This document shows, one piece after another, positions 1-7,883 of a stretch of DNA of 64,000 nucleotides. Source of the stretch: Ramlibacter paludis. Lineage in GTDB: Bacteria > Pseudomonadota > Gammaproteobacteria > Burkholderiales > Burkholderiaceae_C. A model generated the notes under the pieces. It saw only the letters and a program-made list of their open reading frames with translations. It did no database searches and was not told the origin of the DNA. The translations under genes were made by a program, and so were the position numbers. Every line of letters starts with the position of its first letter. The stretch's first letter is position 1. The DNA lies in contig NZ_JAKLTM010000004.1 of NCBI RefSeq assembly GCF_022012305.1, forward strand, positions 372,001 to 436,000, read 5' to 3'.

Positions 1-1691
1 GGCGTGCCCCAGCCCGCCTTGTCGGCGGCGATCTTCAGCACGTTGGCGAAGCGCGGCTGGCTGGCGACCAGCGCCATGCGGTAGGCATAAGGGTCCTGCC
101 CCGCTTCCTTCGCCAGTTCGTCGATGAAGCTCTCGTTGGCAAAGGCATTGAGCAGGTGGCTGACCGAGCGCCAGTAGCCCACGCGCAGGCCGGCGTCGTG
201 CTTGACCACGTCGTGGCGGAAGGCGGGGATCGCATAGGGCGCCAGCGCGGCTTCGGTCATCAGCGGGTCCTGCACTTCCGCCGGCAGGCCGAACACGCGC
301 CCGGTGATCGACTGCGACGTCATGCGGAAGGTCATGGCCGTGGGCTTGCCGTCCGGGCCGAGCGCCGCCGCCAGCTGGTGCAGCGCCTGCGGCCGGTAGA
401 AGTCGTGCGTCATGTCGTCCTCGCGCGACCACACCAGCTTCACCGGCCGGTTCACCGCCTTGGAGATCTGCGCGGCCTGCACGATGAAGTCGAGGTCGAT
501 GCGCCGGCCGAAGCCGCCGCCCAGGAAGGTGGTCTGCACCGAGACGTCCTGCGGCTGCACGCCCAGTGCCTTGGCCACCGCGCCCTGCGCGCCGTCCTGC
601 CACTGGGTCGGACCGATCAGCATCACCTTGCCGTCCTTCCACGAGGCCGTGAAGTTCATCGGCTCGAGCGGCGAATGCGACAGCAGCTGGCTCACGTATT
701 CACGCTTGACGACGCGTTGCGAGCCGGCGATGACGGCGTCCGGGTCGCCCTGCGTCTTGATCACCAGCGGCTTGCCGGTGCCCGAGGCCGCGCGTATGCC
801 TTCCAGCATCGCCTTGTCATTGAGCTTCGCGTTGGGGCCGTCGTCCCACTGGATCTGCAGCTCCTTGCGGGCCTTGTTGGCGCGCCACCAGCTGTCGGCC
901 ACCACGGCGACGCCGTCGGGGATCTGCACCACGTCGATCACGCCCGGCATCGATTTCGCCTTGGCCGCGTCGAAGCTCTTGACCGTGCCGCCGATCACCG
1001 GCGCCTGTTCCAGCGCCGCGTAAGCCATGCCCGGCACCTTGACGTCGATGCCGAACTGCGCGGTGCCGTTCACCTTGGACGGCGTGTCGAGCCGGCGCGT
1101 GCGCTTGCCCACGATGCGGAAGGCGCTCGGGTCCTTCAGCGGCGGCTTTTCCGGCACCGGCATGTTGGCGGCGCTGGCCGCGAGTTCGCCGAAGGTGGCC
1201 TTCAGGCCGCGCGGGCCGGTGATGATGCCGTTGCCGGCCTTCACCTGGTCGCGGTCGACGTCCCAGCGCGCGGCCGCCGCGGTGATCAGCATTTCGCGCA
1301 CCTGGGCGCCGCCTATGCGCAGCTTGTCCCAGCCGTCGCGCACCGAGGTCGAACCGCCGGTGAGCTGGGGGCCGCCCAGCAAGGCGTTACCGTAGGCCTT
1401 GGCATCGGGCGGCGCGATGGCGACGCGGATCTTGTCCAGGTCGACGCCCAGTTCCTCGGCGATCAGCATCGGCATCGAGGTGTAGACGCCCTGCCCCATC
1501 TCCGAGCGGGCGGAGATCAGGGTGATGGTGTTGTCGTCGGCGATGTGCACCCAGGCGTTGGGCGTGTAGAGCGTGCCCGCGGCATGCGCGTCGCGCAGGC
1601 CGGGAATCGACACGCCCAGGAGCAGGCCGCCGGAAGCGAGGGCCGTGGTCTTGAGGAAGCCGCGGCGGGAGGTGTCAGCGATGGGGTCCAT
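1..1691 (-). CDS. Molybdopterin-binding large subunit of a xanthine dehydrogenase/isoquinoline oxidoreductase-type hydroxylase (3' end outside window)
   Basis: This is the large catalytic subunit of a two-subunit molybdenum hydroxylase, which oxidises an aldehyde or N-heterocycle at a Mo-cytosine dinucleotide centre. The start at 1691 gives an N-terminus with a Tat motif (SRRGFLK) and a hydrophobic stretch, so export to the periplasm is likely. Family motifs are visible: SEMGQGVYT near residue 62, a GGFGRRIDLDF-type Mo-cofactor loop and PLEPMNFTA. About 563 residues are present; the family runs to roughly 730-750, so the C-terminus lies beyond base 1. The 2Fe-2S subunit gene ends 13 bases upstream, giving the usual small-then-large order. 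No FAD subunit is adjacent, as in IorAB-type enzymes. The substrate cannot be read from sequence. Confidence 0.9.
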   Translation of the reverse strand, partial: MDPIADTSRRGFLKTTALASGGLLLGVSIPGLRDAHAAGTLYTPNAWVHIADDNTITLISARSEMGQGVYTSMPMLIAEELGVDLDKIRVAIAPPDAKAYGNALLGGPQLTGGSTSVRDGWDKLRIGGAQVREMLITAAAARWDVDRDQVKAGNGIITGPRGLKATFGELAASAANMPVPEKPPLKDPSAFRIVGKRTRRLDTPSKVNGTAQFGIDVKVPGMAYAALEQAPVIGGTVKSFDAAKAKSMPGVIDVVQIPDGVAVVADSWWRANKARKELQIQWDDGPNAKLNDKAMLEGIRAASGTGKPLVIKTQGDPDAVIAGSQRVVKREYVSQLLSHSPLEPMNFTASWKDGKVMLIGPTQWQDGAQGAVAKALGVQPQDVSVQTTFLGGGFGRRIDLDFIVQAAQISKAVNRPVKLVWSREDDMTHDFYRPQALHQLAAALGPDGKPTAMTFRMTSQSITGRVFGLPAEVQDPLMTEAALAPYAIPAFRHDVVKHDAGLRVGYWRSVSHLLNAFANESFIDELAKEAGQDPYAYRMALVASQPRFANVLKIAADKAGWGT

Positions 1692-1704
1692 GGTGTGCTT
1701 CTCC

Positions 1705-2169
1705 TCAGGCCTTGCGCAGCGTGGAGGCGGCGTCCTTGATGGCGGCGCGCACGCGGCCATAGGTGCCGCAGCGGCACAGGTTGCCGCTCATGGCGGCGTC
1801 GATGTCGGCGTCGCTCGGATTCCTGTTCTTCGCCAGCAGCGCCGCGGCACTCATCAACTGGCCGGACTGGCAGTAGCCGCACTGCGGCACGTCGTGCTTG
1901 ATCCAGGCCACCTGCAGCGGATGCGTGTTGTTGCGCGACAGGCTTTCGACCGTGGCAACCTTCTTGCCGGCCACCGCGGAAACCGGCGTCTGGCAGGATC
2001 GGATGGCCTGGCCATCGAGATGCACCGTGCAGGCGCCGCACAGCGCCGCGCCGCAGCCGAACTTGGTGCCGGTGAGGCCCAGTTCATCGCGGATCACCCA
2101 CAAGAGCGGCGTGTCGGGCTCGGCCTGGGCCGCCACTTGCTTGCCATTGAGATTGAAACTGACGCTCAT
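1705..2169 (-). CDS. (2Fe-2S)-binding small subunit of a molybdenum hydroxylase (IorA-like)
   Basis: A 154-residue electron-transfer subunit with two 2Fe-2S clusters. The plant-ferredoxin-like N-terminal domain carries [18 protein letters not shown] (about residues 38-55). The C-terminal four-helix domain carries [10 protein letters not shown] and GNLCRCGTY. Length is typical for the family. It lies directly upstream of the large subunit on the same strand and should pass electrons from the Mo site to an external acceptor. It is clearly paralogous to the gene at 5272-5730 (same Cys spacing, shared NPSDA-IDAAM segment). A purine-rich GGAGGCAG sequence precedes the ATG. The region upstream (2170-2281) is a divergent promoter region shared with pdxH. 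Confidence 0.93.
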   Translation of the reverse strand: MSVSFNLNGKQVAAQAEPDTPLLWVIRDELGLTGTKFGCGAALCGACTVHLDGQAIRSCQTPVSAVAGKKVATVESLSRNNTHPLQVAWIKHDVPQCGYCQSGQLMSAAALLAKNRNPSDADIDAAMSGNLCRCGTYGRVRAAIKDAASTLRKA

Positions 2170-2281
2170 CTTCCTGCCTCCTTAAGCTCATCGGAGCCTA
2201 GCTTTACGCGGAGGAAAGTTCATCGGGTTAACCCTTGCGCCTCACACTTCGTCGCAGATTGCGACACTTAGAATTCGCGGC

Positions 2282-2932
2282 ATGAGCAGCAGCACTTCCT
2301 CCCAGGTCGCCGACCTGCGCAAAAGCTACGAGCGCGCCGAACTGGGCGAGGACGCCTCGCATGCCGATCCCTTGAAGCAGTTCGACCAGTGGCTCACCGA
2401 GGCGATCGCCGCGCAGGTGCCGGAACCGAACGCGATGACACTGGCCACCGTCGGCAGCGACCTGCGTCCCAGCACGCGCGTGGTGCTGGTCAAGGGCTAC
2501 GACGCACGCGGCATCGTCTGGTACACCAACTACGAAAGCCGCAAGGGCCAGGAGCTGGCCGGCAACCCTTACGCGGCACTGCAGTTCCACTGGGTCGAAC
2601 TCGAGCGCGTGGTGCGCATCGAGGGCCGGGTGGAGAAGGTAGGCGCCGACGAAAGCGACGCCTACTTCGCCAGCCGCCCGCTCGACTCGCGCATCGGCGC
2701 CTGGGCCAGCCCGCAAAGCCAGGTCATCTCCGGCCGCTCGGTGCTGGTGGCGAACGCGGCGAAGTACGGCGCGCAGTTCCTGCTGAACCCGCCGCGGCCG
2801 CCGCACTGGGGCGGCTACCGGCTGGTGCCGGACAACTGGCAGTTCTGGCAGGGACGCAAGAGCCGGCTGCATGACCGGCTGCGGTATTCGCTGCGGGACG
2901 GAGCTTGGATCCGGGAGCGGCTCGCTCCCTAG
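2282..2932 (+). CDS. pdxH: Pyridoxamine 5'-phosphate oxidase
   Basis: This FMN enzyme oxidises pyridoxamine or pyridoxine 5'-phosphate to pyridoxal 5'-phosphate in the cytoplasm, the last step of PLP supply. The 216-residue length matches the family. Motifs include [20 protein letters not shown] (about 60-80), the RIEGRVEKV strand, [13 protein letters not shown] and the C-terminal [15 protein letters not shown] and WIRERLAP signature. It is a lone + strand gene between two - strand molybdenum-hydroxylase pairs. No Shine-Dalgarno is visible. A TAGAAT hexamer ends 7 bases before the ATG, so the transcript may be leaderless (inference). Confidence 0.97.
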   Translation: MSSSTSSQVADLRKSYERAELGEDASHADPLKQFDQWLTEAIAAQVPEPNAMTLATVGSDLRPSTRVVLVKGYDARGIVWYTNYESRKGQELAGNPYAALQFHWVELERVVRIEGRVEKVGADESDAYFASRPLDSRIGAWASPQSQVISGRSVLVANAAKYGAQFLLNPPRPPHWGGYRLVPDNWQFWQGRKSRLHDRLRYSLRDGAWIRERLAP

Positions 2933-2936
2933 ACCT

Positions 2937-3021
2937 TGTCATTGCGGGCTAGCCCCGCAATCCATCGCCGGCTGCTTGAACGGCCGCGGGAGATGGATCC
3001 CGGGTCAAGCCCGGGATGACA
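2937..3021. repeat. 85-bp palindromic dispersed repeat, copy 1
   Basis: It begins TGTCATTGCGGG and ends CCCGGGATGACA, so the termini are imperfect inverted repeats. Internal palindromes are GCGGG-CTAGC-CCCGC, ATCCATC paired with GATGGAT, and CCCGGG-TCAAG-CCCGGG. Together they allow a cruciform with side hairpins. It lies between the convergent 3' ends of pdxH and the large Mo-hydroxylase gene. A copy of the same length and plan lies at 46956-47040. Confidence 0.85.
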
Positions 3022-3031
3022 AAAGCACGAA

Positions 3032-5257
3032 CTAGACCGACACGAAAGGCAACGCGCGCGGCGTCTTGCCCGTGATCCGCGCGATCGCATTCGCGAACGC
3101 CGGCGCCAGCGCCGGCAAGCCCGGCTCACCCATCCCCGTGGGCGGCTCCGCGCTCGGCACGATGTGCACCGCGATCTTCGGCATGTCGGTGATGCGCGCC
3201 ACCGTGTAGTCGCCGAAGTTCGACTGCTGCACCACGCCGTCCTTCAGCGTGATCGCAGCGCCCGGCAGGCACATGCCCAGGCCCATCAGCGCGGCGCCCT
3301 GCACCTGCGCTTCGACCGACAGCGGATTCACCGCGAGGTTGCAATGCACGCCGGCCGTCACCGCATGCAGCTTCGGCGTGCCGTTCTCGACCGACGCTTC
3401 CACGACGTACGCCACCACCGACTCGAAGGACTCGTGCACGGCCACGCCCCAGGCCCGGCCCGCCGGCAGTTGCCGCTTGCCGTAGCCGCTGCGGTCCACC
3501 GCGAGCTGCAGCGCCGCCTGGTGGCGCGGATGCTTGCCGCCCATCAGCCGCAGCCGGTAGGCCACCGGATCCTGCTGCGTCGCGCGCGCCACTTCGTCGA
3601 GCAGCGTCTCCATCACGTAGGCCGTGTGGGTCGAACCCACGCTGCGCCACCAGAGCACCGGCACGTTGACCTCCGGGTGGTGCACGCTCAGGCGCATGGG
3701 AAGCGCGTACGGCTCCTTCATGCCTTCGACCATCGTCGCGTCGATGCCGTCCTTGACCATGAAGGCCTCGAAGGGCGAGCCCTTCAGGATCGACTGGCCG
3801 ACGATCACGTGGTCCCAGGCCAGGATGTTGCCCTGCGCGTCGTGGGCGATCTCCGCGCGGTGCACATGCATGGGCCGGTAGTAGCCGCCCTTGACGTCGT
3901 CCTCGCGGCTCCACAGCGTGCGCACCGGGGCGTCGACACCGGCGCCGCGTGCCGCCTTGGCGACATTGCAGGCCTCGACGACGTAGTCGCTGCTGGGAAT
4001 GGCGCGCCGGCCGAAGCCGCCGCCGGCCATCTGCGTGTTGACCTTGATCGCGGTCGGCGGCACGCCCAGCGTGCGCGACGCTGCCAGCGCGTCCAGCCCG
4101 GGCATCTGCGTTCCCATCCACAGCTCGGCGCGGCTGCCGTCGAAGGCCACCGTGCAATTCAGCGGCTCCATCGGCGCGTGCGCCAGGTAGGGGAAAGTGA
4201 ATTCGGCGCTGATCTTGTGCGGCGCCGAAGCCAGCGGGCCCATGTCCGCATCGAATTTCTTCGCGCCCGGCTTGCGCGCGAGTTCGCGGTACTGCGCCAG
4301 CAGCTGTTCGCTGTCGGCCTTGGCGACGCCGGAAGTGTCCCAATCGAGCTTGAGCGCGTCGCGCCCTTGCTTGGCGGGCCAGTAGCCGTCGGCGACCACG
4401 GCTACGGCTTCGCCGCCGCGGTCGGCGGGAATCCGCACGACGGCGCGCACGCCGCGCACCTGCTTCGCCGCGCTGTCGTCCACCGCGCGCAGCTTCGCGC
4501 CGAACACCGGCGGCCGCGCGACCACCGCGGTCAGCATGCCCGGCACGCGCACGTCGATGCCGAAGGCCTGCTGGCCGCTGGACTTGGCGCGCGCGTCGAG
4601 CCGGCCGGTCGGCTTGCCGATCAGGCGGAACTGCTTCGGGTCCTTCAGCGTGACGGCTTGCGGCACCGGCTGCTTCATCGCCGCCCCGGCGAGCTCGCCG
4701 TAGGCCAGCTTGCGACCGCCCGGGCCGACGACGAAGCCGTTCTCGGTACGCAAGGCGGACGCATCGACCTTCCACTGGTCGGCGGCGGCCGCGAGCAGCA
4801 TCGCGCGCGTGCGGGCGCCGAGCTCGCGGTACTGCGTGTACGAGTTCTTGATCGAGTTCGAGCCGCCGGTCAGGTGCATGCCGAAGGCCGGATCCGCATA
4901 GGCCGGATTCGCGTCGCCATGCACGCTGCGCACCCTGGACCAGTCCGCATCGAGCTCCTCGGCGAGGATCAGCGGCAGGCCGGTCAGCACGCCCTGCCCG
5001 AATTCGAGGCGGTTCACGGTGACGGTGACGATGCCGTCCGGCGCGATGCGCACGAAGGCGGACGGTTGCTGGTGTGGCTTCAGGGCGGCGGGGCCGTCCT
5101 GCTGCGCGCCGGCGGCGAGCGGAAAGGCGCCGAGCGCGAAGCCGGTGCCGGCGGCGGCGCCGGCCAGCTTGAGGAAGGTGCGGCGCGGCAGGCCTTCAGC
5201 CGCCTGGGGCGCGAGCCGGTGCAGGAGCTGCGGCGGGAGCGTGGGATCGAAGTGCAT
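3032..5257 (-). CDS. Molybdopterin-binding large subunit of a xanthine dehydrogenase/isoquinoline oxidoreductase-type hydroxylase
   Basis: A 741-residue catalytic subunit of a second, complete two-subunit molybdenum hydroxylase. I chose the ATG at 5257 because it lies just after the small-subunit gene and yields a Tat-type N-terminus (LPRRTFLKLAGAAAGTG, about residues 24-40). The reading frame stays open upstream but would run into the neighbouring gene. Mo-cofactor motifs include FGQGVLTGLPLILAEELDADW, GGFGRRAIPSSDYV, WWRSVGSTHTAYV near 505, and the C-terminal GMGEPGLPALAPAFANAIARITG. Likely periplasmic. It is paralogous to the truncated gene at 1-1691, and the substrate is unknown. Confidence 0.92.
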   Translation of the reverse strand: MHFDPTLPPQLLHRLAPQAAEGLPRRTFLKLAGAAAGTGFALGAFPLAAGAQQDGPAALKPHQQPSAFVRIAPDGIVTVTVNRLEFGQGVLTGLPLILAEELDADWSRVRSVHGDANPAYADPAFGMHLTGGSNSIKNSYTQYRELGARTRAMLLAAAADQWKVDASALRTENGFVVGPGGRKLAYGELAGAAMKQPVPQAVTLKDPKQFRLIGKPTGRLDARAKSSGQQAFGIDVRVPGMLTAVVARPPVFGAKLRAVDDSAAKQVRGVRAVVRIPADRGGEAVAVVADGYWPAKQGRDALKLDWDTSGVAKADSEQLLAQYRELARKPGAKKFDADMGPLASAPHKISAEFTFPYLAHAPMEPLNCTVAFDGSRAELWMGTQMPGLDALAASRTLGVPPTAIKVNTQMAGGGFGRRAIPSSDYVVEACNVAKAARGAGVDAPVRTLWSREDDVKGGYYRPMHVHRAEIAHDAQGNILAWDHVIVGQSILKGSPFEAFMVKDGIDATMVEGMKEPYALPMRLSVHHPEVNVPVLWWRSVGSTHTAYVMETLLDEVARATQQDPVAYRLRLMGGKHPRHQAALQLAVDRSGYGKRQLPAGRAWGVAVHESFESVVAYVVEASVENGTPKLHAVTAGVHCNLAVNPLSVEAQVQGAALMGLGMCLPGAAITLKDGVVQQSNFGDYTVARITDMPKIAVHIVPSAEPPTGMGEPGLPALAPAFANAIARITGKTPRALPFVSV

Positions 5258-5271
5258 GGTGCGGCTCCCGT

Positions 5272-5730
5272 TCAGGCCAGCGACCTGGCGGCGTCGTGGA
5301 TGGCCGCACGGATGCGGGCATAGGTGCCGCAGCGGCAGATGTTGCCGGCCATGGCGGCGTCGATCTCGGCATCGCTCGGGTTCTTCTTGCCTTGCAGCAG
5401 CGCGGTGGCGCTCATCACCTGGCCGCTCTGGCAATAGCCGCATTGCGCCACGTCGTGCTTGACCCAGGCCGCCTGCACCGCCTTGCCGACCCGGTCGCTG
5501 CCCACCGCTTCGATGGTGGTGATCTTGCGCCCGTCGACCGCCGAGATCGGCGTGATGCAGCTGCGGGTGGCCTGGCCGTCGACGTGCACCGTGCAGGCGC
5601 CGCACAGCGCCTGGCCGCAGCCGAACTTGGTGCCGGTCATGCCCAGCGTGTCGCGCAGCGCCCAGAGCACGGGCGTGGAAGGATCGGCATCGACCGCGTG
5701 GTCCTTGCCGTTGATGTGGAGTGTGGCCAT
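5272..5730 (-). CDS. (2Fe-2S)-binding small subunit of a molybdenum hydroxylase (IorA-like), second copy
   Basis: A 152-residue partner of the large subunit that starts 14 bases downstream. Cluster motifs are [18 protein letters not shown] near residue 36, [10 protein letters not shown] and [16 protein letters not shown]. Its length, Cys spacing and many residues match the gene at 1705-2169, so the two small-large modules are paralogous and probably arose by duplication or separate acquisition. It carries no signal peptide, so co-export with the Tat-bearing large subunit is expected for this family (inference). Confidence 0.93.
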   Translation of the reverse strand: MATLHINGKDHAVDADPSTPVLWALRDTLGMTGTKFGCGQALCGACTVHVDGQATRSCITPISAVDGRKITTIEAVGSDRVGKAVQAAWVKHDVAQCGYCQSGQVMSATALLQGKKNPSDAEIDAAMAGNICRCGTYARIRAAIHDAARSLA

Positions 5731-5774
5731 CGCGGAACTGTAGGGCCGCGATTCTTAGCCCACCGTTAGGAGCG

Positions 5775-6311
5775 CTACTTCTGCAGCGCCGCGAACGTCT
5801 TCCTGAACTTCGCCACCTTCGGCGCCGCCACGGCCATGCAGTAGCCCTGGTTCGGGTTCTTCTCGAAGAAGTCCTGGTGGTATTCCTCGGCGGGCCAGTA
5901 GTTCTGCACCGGCTTCACCTCGGTGACGATCGCCTTGCCGAAGGCGTTGTCGCGGGTCAGCTCCTGGATGATGTCCTCGGCCGCCTGCTTCTGCTCCGGC
6001 GTGGCGTAGTAGATGCCGCTGCGGTACTGGGTGCCGCTGTCGTTGCCCTGGCGATTGAGCGTGGTCGGGTCGTGCACCACGAAGAAGATCTCCAGGATCT
6101 GGCGCGTGCTGATCTGCGCCGGGTCGTAGGTGAGCTTCACCACTTCGTTGTGGCCGGTGGTGCCGGTGCACACCTGTTCGTAGCTCGGTCGCTGCGCGCT
6201 GCCGTTGCTGTAGCCCGATTCGACGTCGGTGATGCCCTTCACTTCCTTGAAGACCGCTTCCGTGCACCAGAAGCAGCCGCCGCCCAGCACCAGGGTTTGC
6301 GTATCCGCCAT
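5775..6311 (-). CDS. msrA: Peptide-methionine (S)-S-oxide reductase
   Basis: Repairs oxidised methionine by reducing Met-S-sulfoxide in proteins. The 178-residue product carries the catalytic GGCFWCTEAVF near residue 12, followed by GYSNGSAQRPSYEQVCTGTTGHNE, the DPTTLNRQGNDSGTQYRS block and PAEEYHQDFFEKNP. I chose 6311 because AAAGGA lies 6 bases before this ATG. An in-frame ATG at 6329 lacks such spacing. It is divergent from the YdcF-type gene at 6367 with a short shared promoter region. Cytoplasmic, with no signal sequence. Confidence 0.96.
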   Translation of the reverse strand: MADTQTLVLGGGCFWCTEAVFKEVKGITDVESGYSNGSAQRPSYEQVCTGTTGHNEVVKLTYDPAQISTRQILEIFFVVHDPTTLNRQGNDSGTQYRSGIYYATPEQKQAAEDIIQELTRDNAFGKAIVTEVKPVQNYWPAEEYHQDFFEKNPNQGYCMAVAAPKVAKFRKTFAALQK

Positions 6312-6366
6312 GTCATTTCCTTTCGCCATCCGGAACACTGTAGTCGCTCCAGTACGATCGCGCCCG

Positions 6367-7128
6367 ATGCTGCCCGGCGAACTCAAACCCATCCTCACCG
6401 CCCTGGCGCTGCCGCCCGCCGGTCCCTTGTTCCTGGCGCTGGCCGGGCTGCTGCTGGCGCGCCGGCGGCGTCGGGCCGGGCTCGCACTGGCCTTCGTGGC
6501 ACTCCTGGGCCTGTTCCTGGCCAGCACCAACGGCGTGGCCGTGTTCCTGGCGCGCAACCTGCTGCCGCAGGTTCCGGTGGTGCAAGCGGCCGAACTCGAA
6601 TCGGTGCAGGCCATCGTCGTGCTGGGCGGCGGTGTCGATCTCGACACGCCGGAATACGGCAGCCCGCAGCTGGACGTGCACGCGCAGAACCGCCTGCGCT
6701 ACGGCGCCTGGCTGGCGCGGCGCACCGGCAAGCCCTTGGCCTATGCGGGCGGGCTGGGCTGGGCGGCGGTGGGCACGCAGCAGGAACCGGAGGCGCAGGT
6801 CGCGCGGCGCGTCGCCCAGGAGGATTACGGTCTGGCGCTGCGCTGGCTGGAGGACCGTTCGCGCGACACACGGGAGAACGCGCTCTTCATGGCCGAGGCC
6901 ATGAAGCCCGATGCGGTCAGGCGCGTGGCGCTCGTCACCGACAGCTGGCACATGCCGCGCGCGGTAAAGGCCTTTCGCGCGGCCGGCTTCGAGGTGGTCG
7001 CAGCGCCCACCGGCTACCCGCAGGTGAAGCGCAACCCGGTGCTGGAGTGGTTGCCGTCGGACGATGGCCTGCGCCTGTCGCGGCAGGTGTTGCGGGAGTG
7101 GCTGGGCTTGCGGGTCGCGGGCGGCTGA
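6367..7128 (+). CDS. YdcF family (DUF218) membrane protein
   Basis: A 253-residue protein with two N-terminal hydrophobic segments (about residues 8-30 and 35-55) and a DUF218 domain beginning at AIVVLGGGVDL. The later RVALVTDSWHMPRAVKAF and FRAAGFEVVAAPTGYP segments match the YdcF/SanA/ElyC fold. E. coli relatives such as ElyC affect envelope integrity and peptidoglycan precursor handling, but the enzymatic role is unsettled. The open frame extends upstream, but the ATG at 6367 is the first that leaves room for msrA's 5' region. Confidence 0.8.
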   Translation: MLPGELKPILTALALPPAGPLFLALAGLLLARRRRRAGLALAFVALLGLFLASTNGVAVFLARNLLPQVPVVQAAELESVQAIVVLGGGVDLDTPEYGSPQLDVHAQNRLRYGAWLARRTGKPLAYAGGLGWAAVGTQQEPEAQVARRVAQEDYGLALRWLEDRSRDTRENALFMAEAMKPDAVRRVALVTDSWHMPRAVKAFRAAGFEVVAAPTGYPQVKRNPVLEWLPSDDGLRLSRQVLREWLGLRVAGG

Positions 7129-7148
7129 ACCCGGACGGTTGGGCTGCC

Positions 7149-7178
7149 TTGACGCGTCCAGCCTCGCGCCGCTACATT
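7149..7178 (+). promoter_or_regulatory. Predicted sigma-70 promoter of the efflux operon
   Basis: TTGACG (7149-7154) and TACATT (7173-7178) are separated by 18 bases and precede the TetR gene. The -10 element overlaps the palindromic operator at 7176-7199, so bound repressor would block initiation. Called by eye. Confidence 0.55.
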
Positions 7179-7199
7179 ACTAACCAGTCAGTCAGTAAT
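7176..7199. promoter_or_regulatory. Palindromic TetR-type operator
   Basis: A 24-bp imperfect palindrome with ATTACT at one end and AGTAAT at the other. The half-sites read ATTACTAACCAG and, on the opposite strand, ATTACTGACTGA. It lies 16 bases before the TetR start codon and overlaps the predicted -10 box, the classic arrangement for an autoregulated TetR/RND efflux operon. Confidence 0.7.
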
Positions 7200-7214
7200 C
7201 AATCGGCACCCCCC

Positions 7215-7883
7215 ATGTCCCTGGAAAAAGAGACGGCCGCGCGTCCGGACGACGGCCCGGCACGGCGCGGCCGCCGCAAGGAAGCGCGGCCCGGCGAGCT
7301 GCTCGATGCCGCGCTCGACCTGTTCGTCGAAAAGGGCTTCGCCGCCACCCGCAGCGAGGAAGTCGCCGCGCGCGCCGGCGTTTCCAAGGGCACGCTGTTC
7401 CTCTACTTCCCCAGCAAGGAAGAACTGTTCAAGGCGGTGGTGCGCGAGAACATCTCGGGCCGCTTCGCCGAATGGAACGACGAGTTCGAAGCCTTCGAAG
7501 GCAGCACGCCGGACATGGTGCGGTACTGCCTGCGCGTCTGGTGGGAGCGCATAGGCGCCACGCGCGCCAGCGGCATCACCAAGCTGATCATCAGCGAGGC
7601 GCGCAACTTCCCCGACATAGCGGCCTTCTACCACCAGGAAGTGATCGAACCCGGCACGCAGCTGGTGCGCCGCATCCTCGAACGCGGCGTCGCCCGCGGC
7701 GAGTTCCGCGCTCTCGACATCGACTACACCTTGTTCAGCATCGTGGCGCCCATGGTCTACCTGACCATGATGAAGCACTCGGTGGGGGCCTGCGTGCCGG
7801 CCGACTTCGAGGTCGACCCGGCCCGCTACGTGGAAACACAGGCGGACAACCTGCTGCGCGGCCTCTGCGCGGAGAAGAAATGA
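7215..7883 (+). CDS. TetR/AcrR family transcriptional regulator of the RND efflux operon
   Basis: A 222-residue repressor. The N-terminal TetR helix-turn-helix spans about residues 25-75, with LLDAALDLFVEKGFAATRSEEVAARAGVS continuing into KGTLFLYFPSKEELF. The C-terminal ligand domain resembles the AcrR-type TetR_C region. The start follows the operator at 7176-7199. The stop overlaps the start of the membrane-fusion gene (ATGA), so the regulator is cotranscribed with its likely target pump. Local autorepression that a pump substrate relieves is inferred from this layout. Confidence 0.93.
   Translation: MSLEKETAARPDDGPARRGRRKEARPGELLDAALDLFVEKGFAATRSEEVAARAGVSKGTLFLYFPSKEELFKAVVRENISGRFAEWNDEFEAFEGSTPDMVRYCLRVWWERIGATRASGITKLIISEARNFPDIAAFYHQEVIEPGTQLVRRILERGVARGEFRALDIDYTLFSIVAPMVYLTMMKHSVGACVPADFEVDPARYVETQADNLLRGLCAEKK

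Noticed and set aside
156-1739. A 527-residue + strand open frame across the large Mo-hydroxylase gene
   Set aside because: The - strand frame carries the Tat signal and Mo-cofactor motifs of a known family. The + frame is His/Arg-rich and motif-free.
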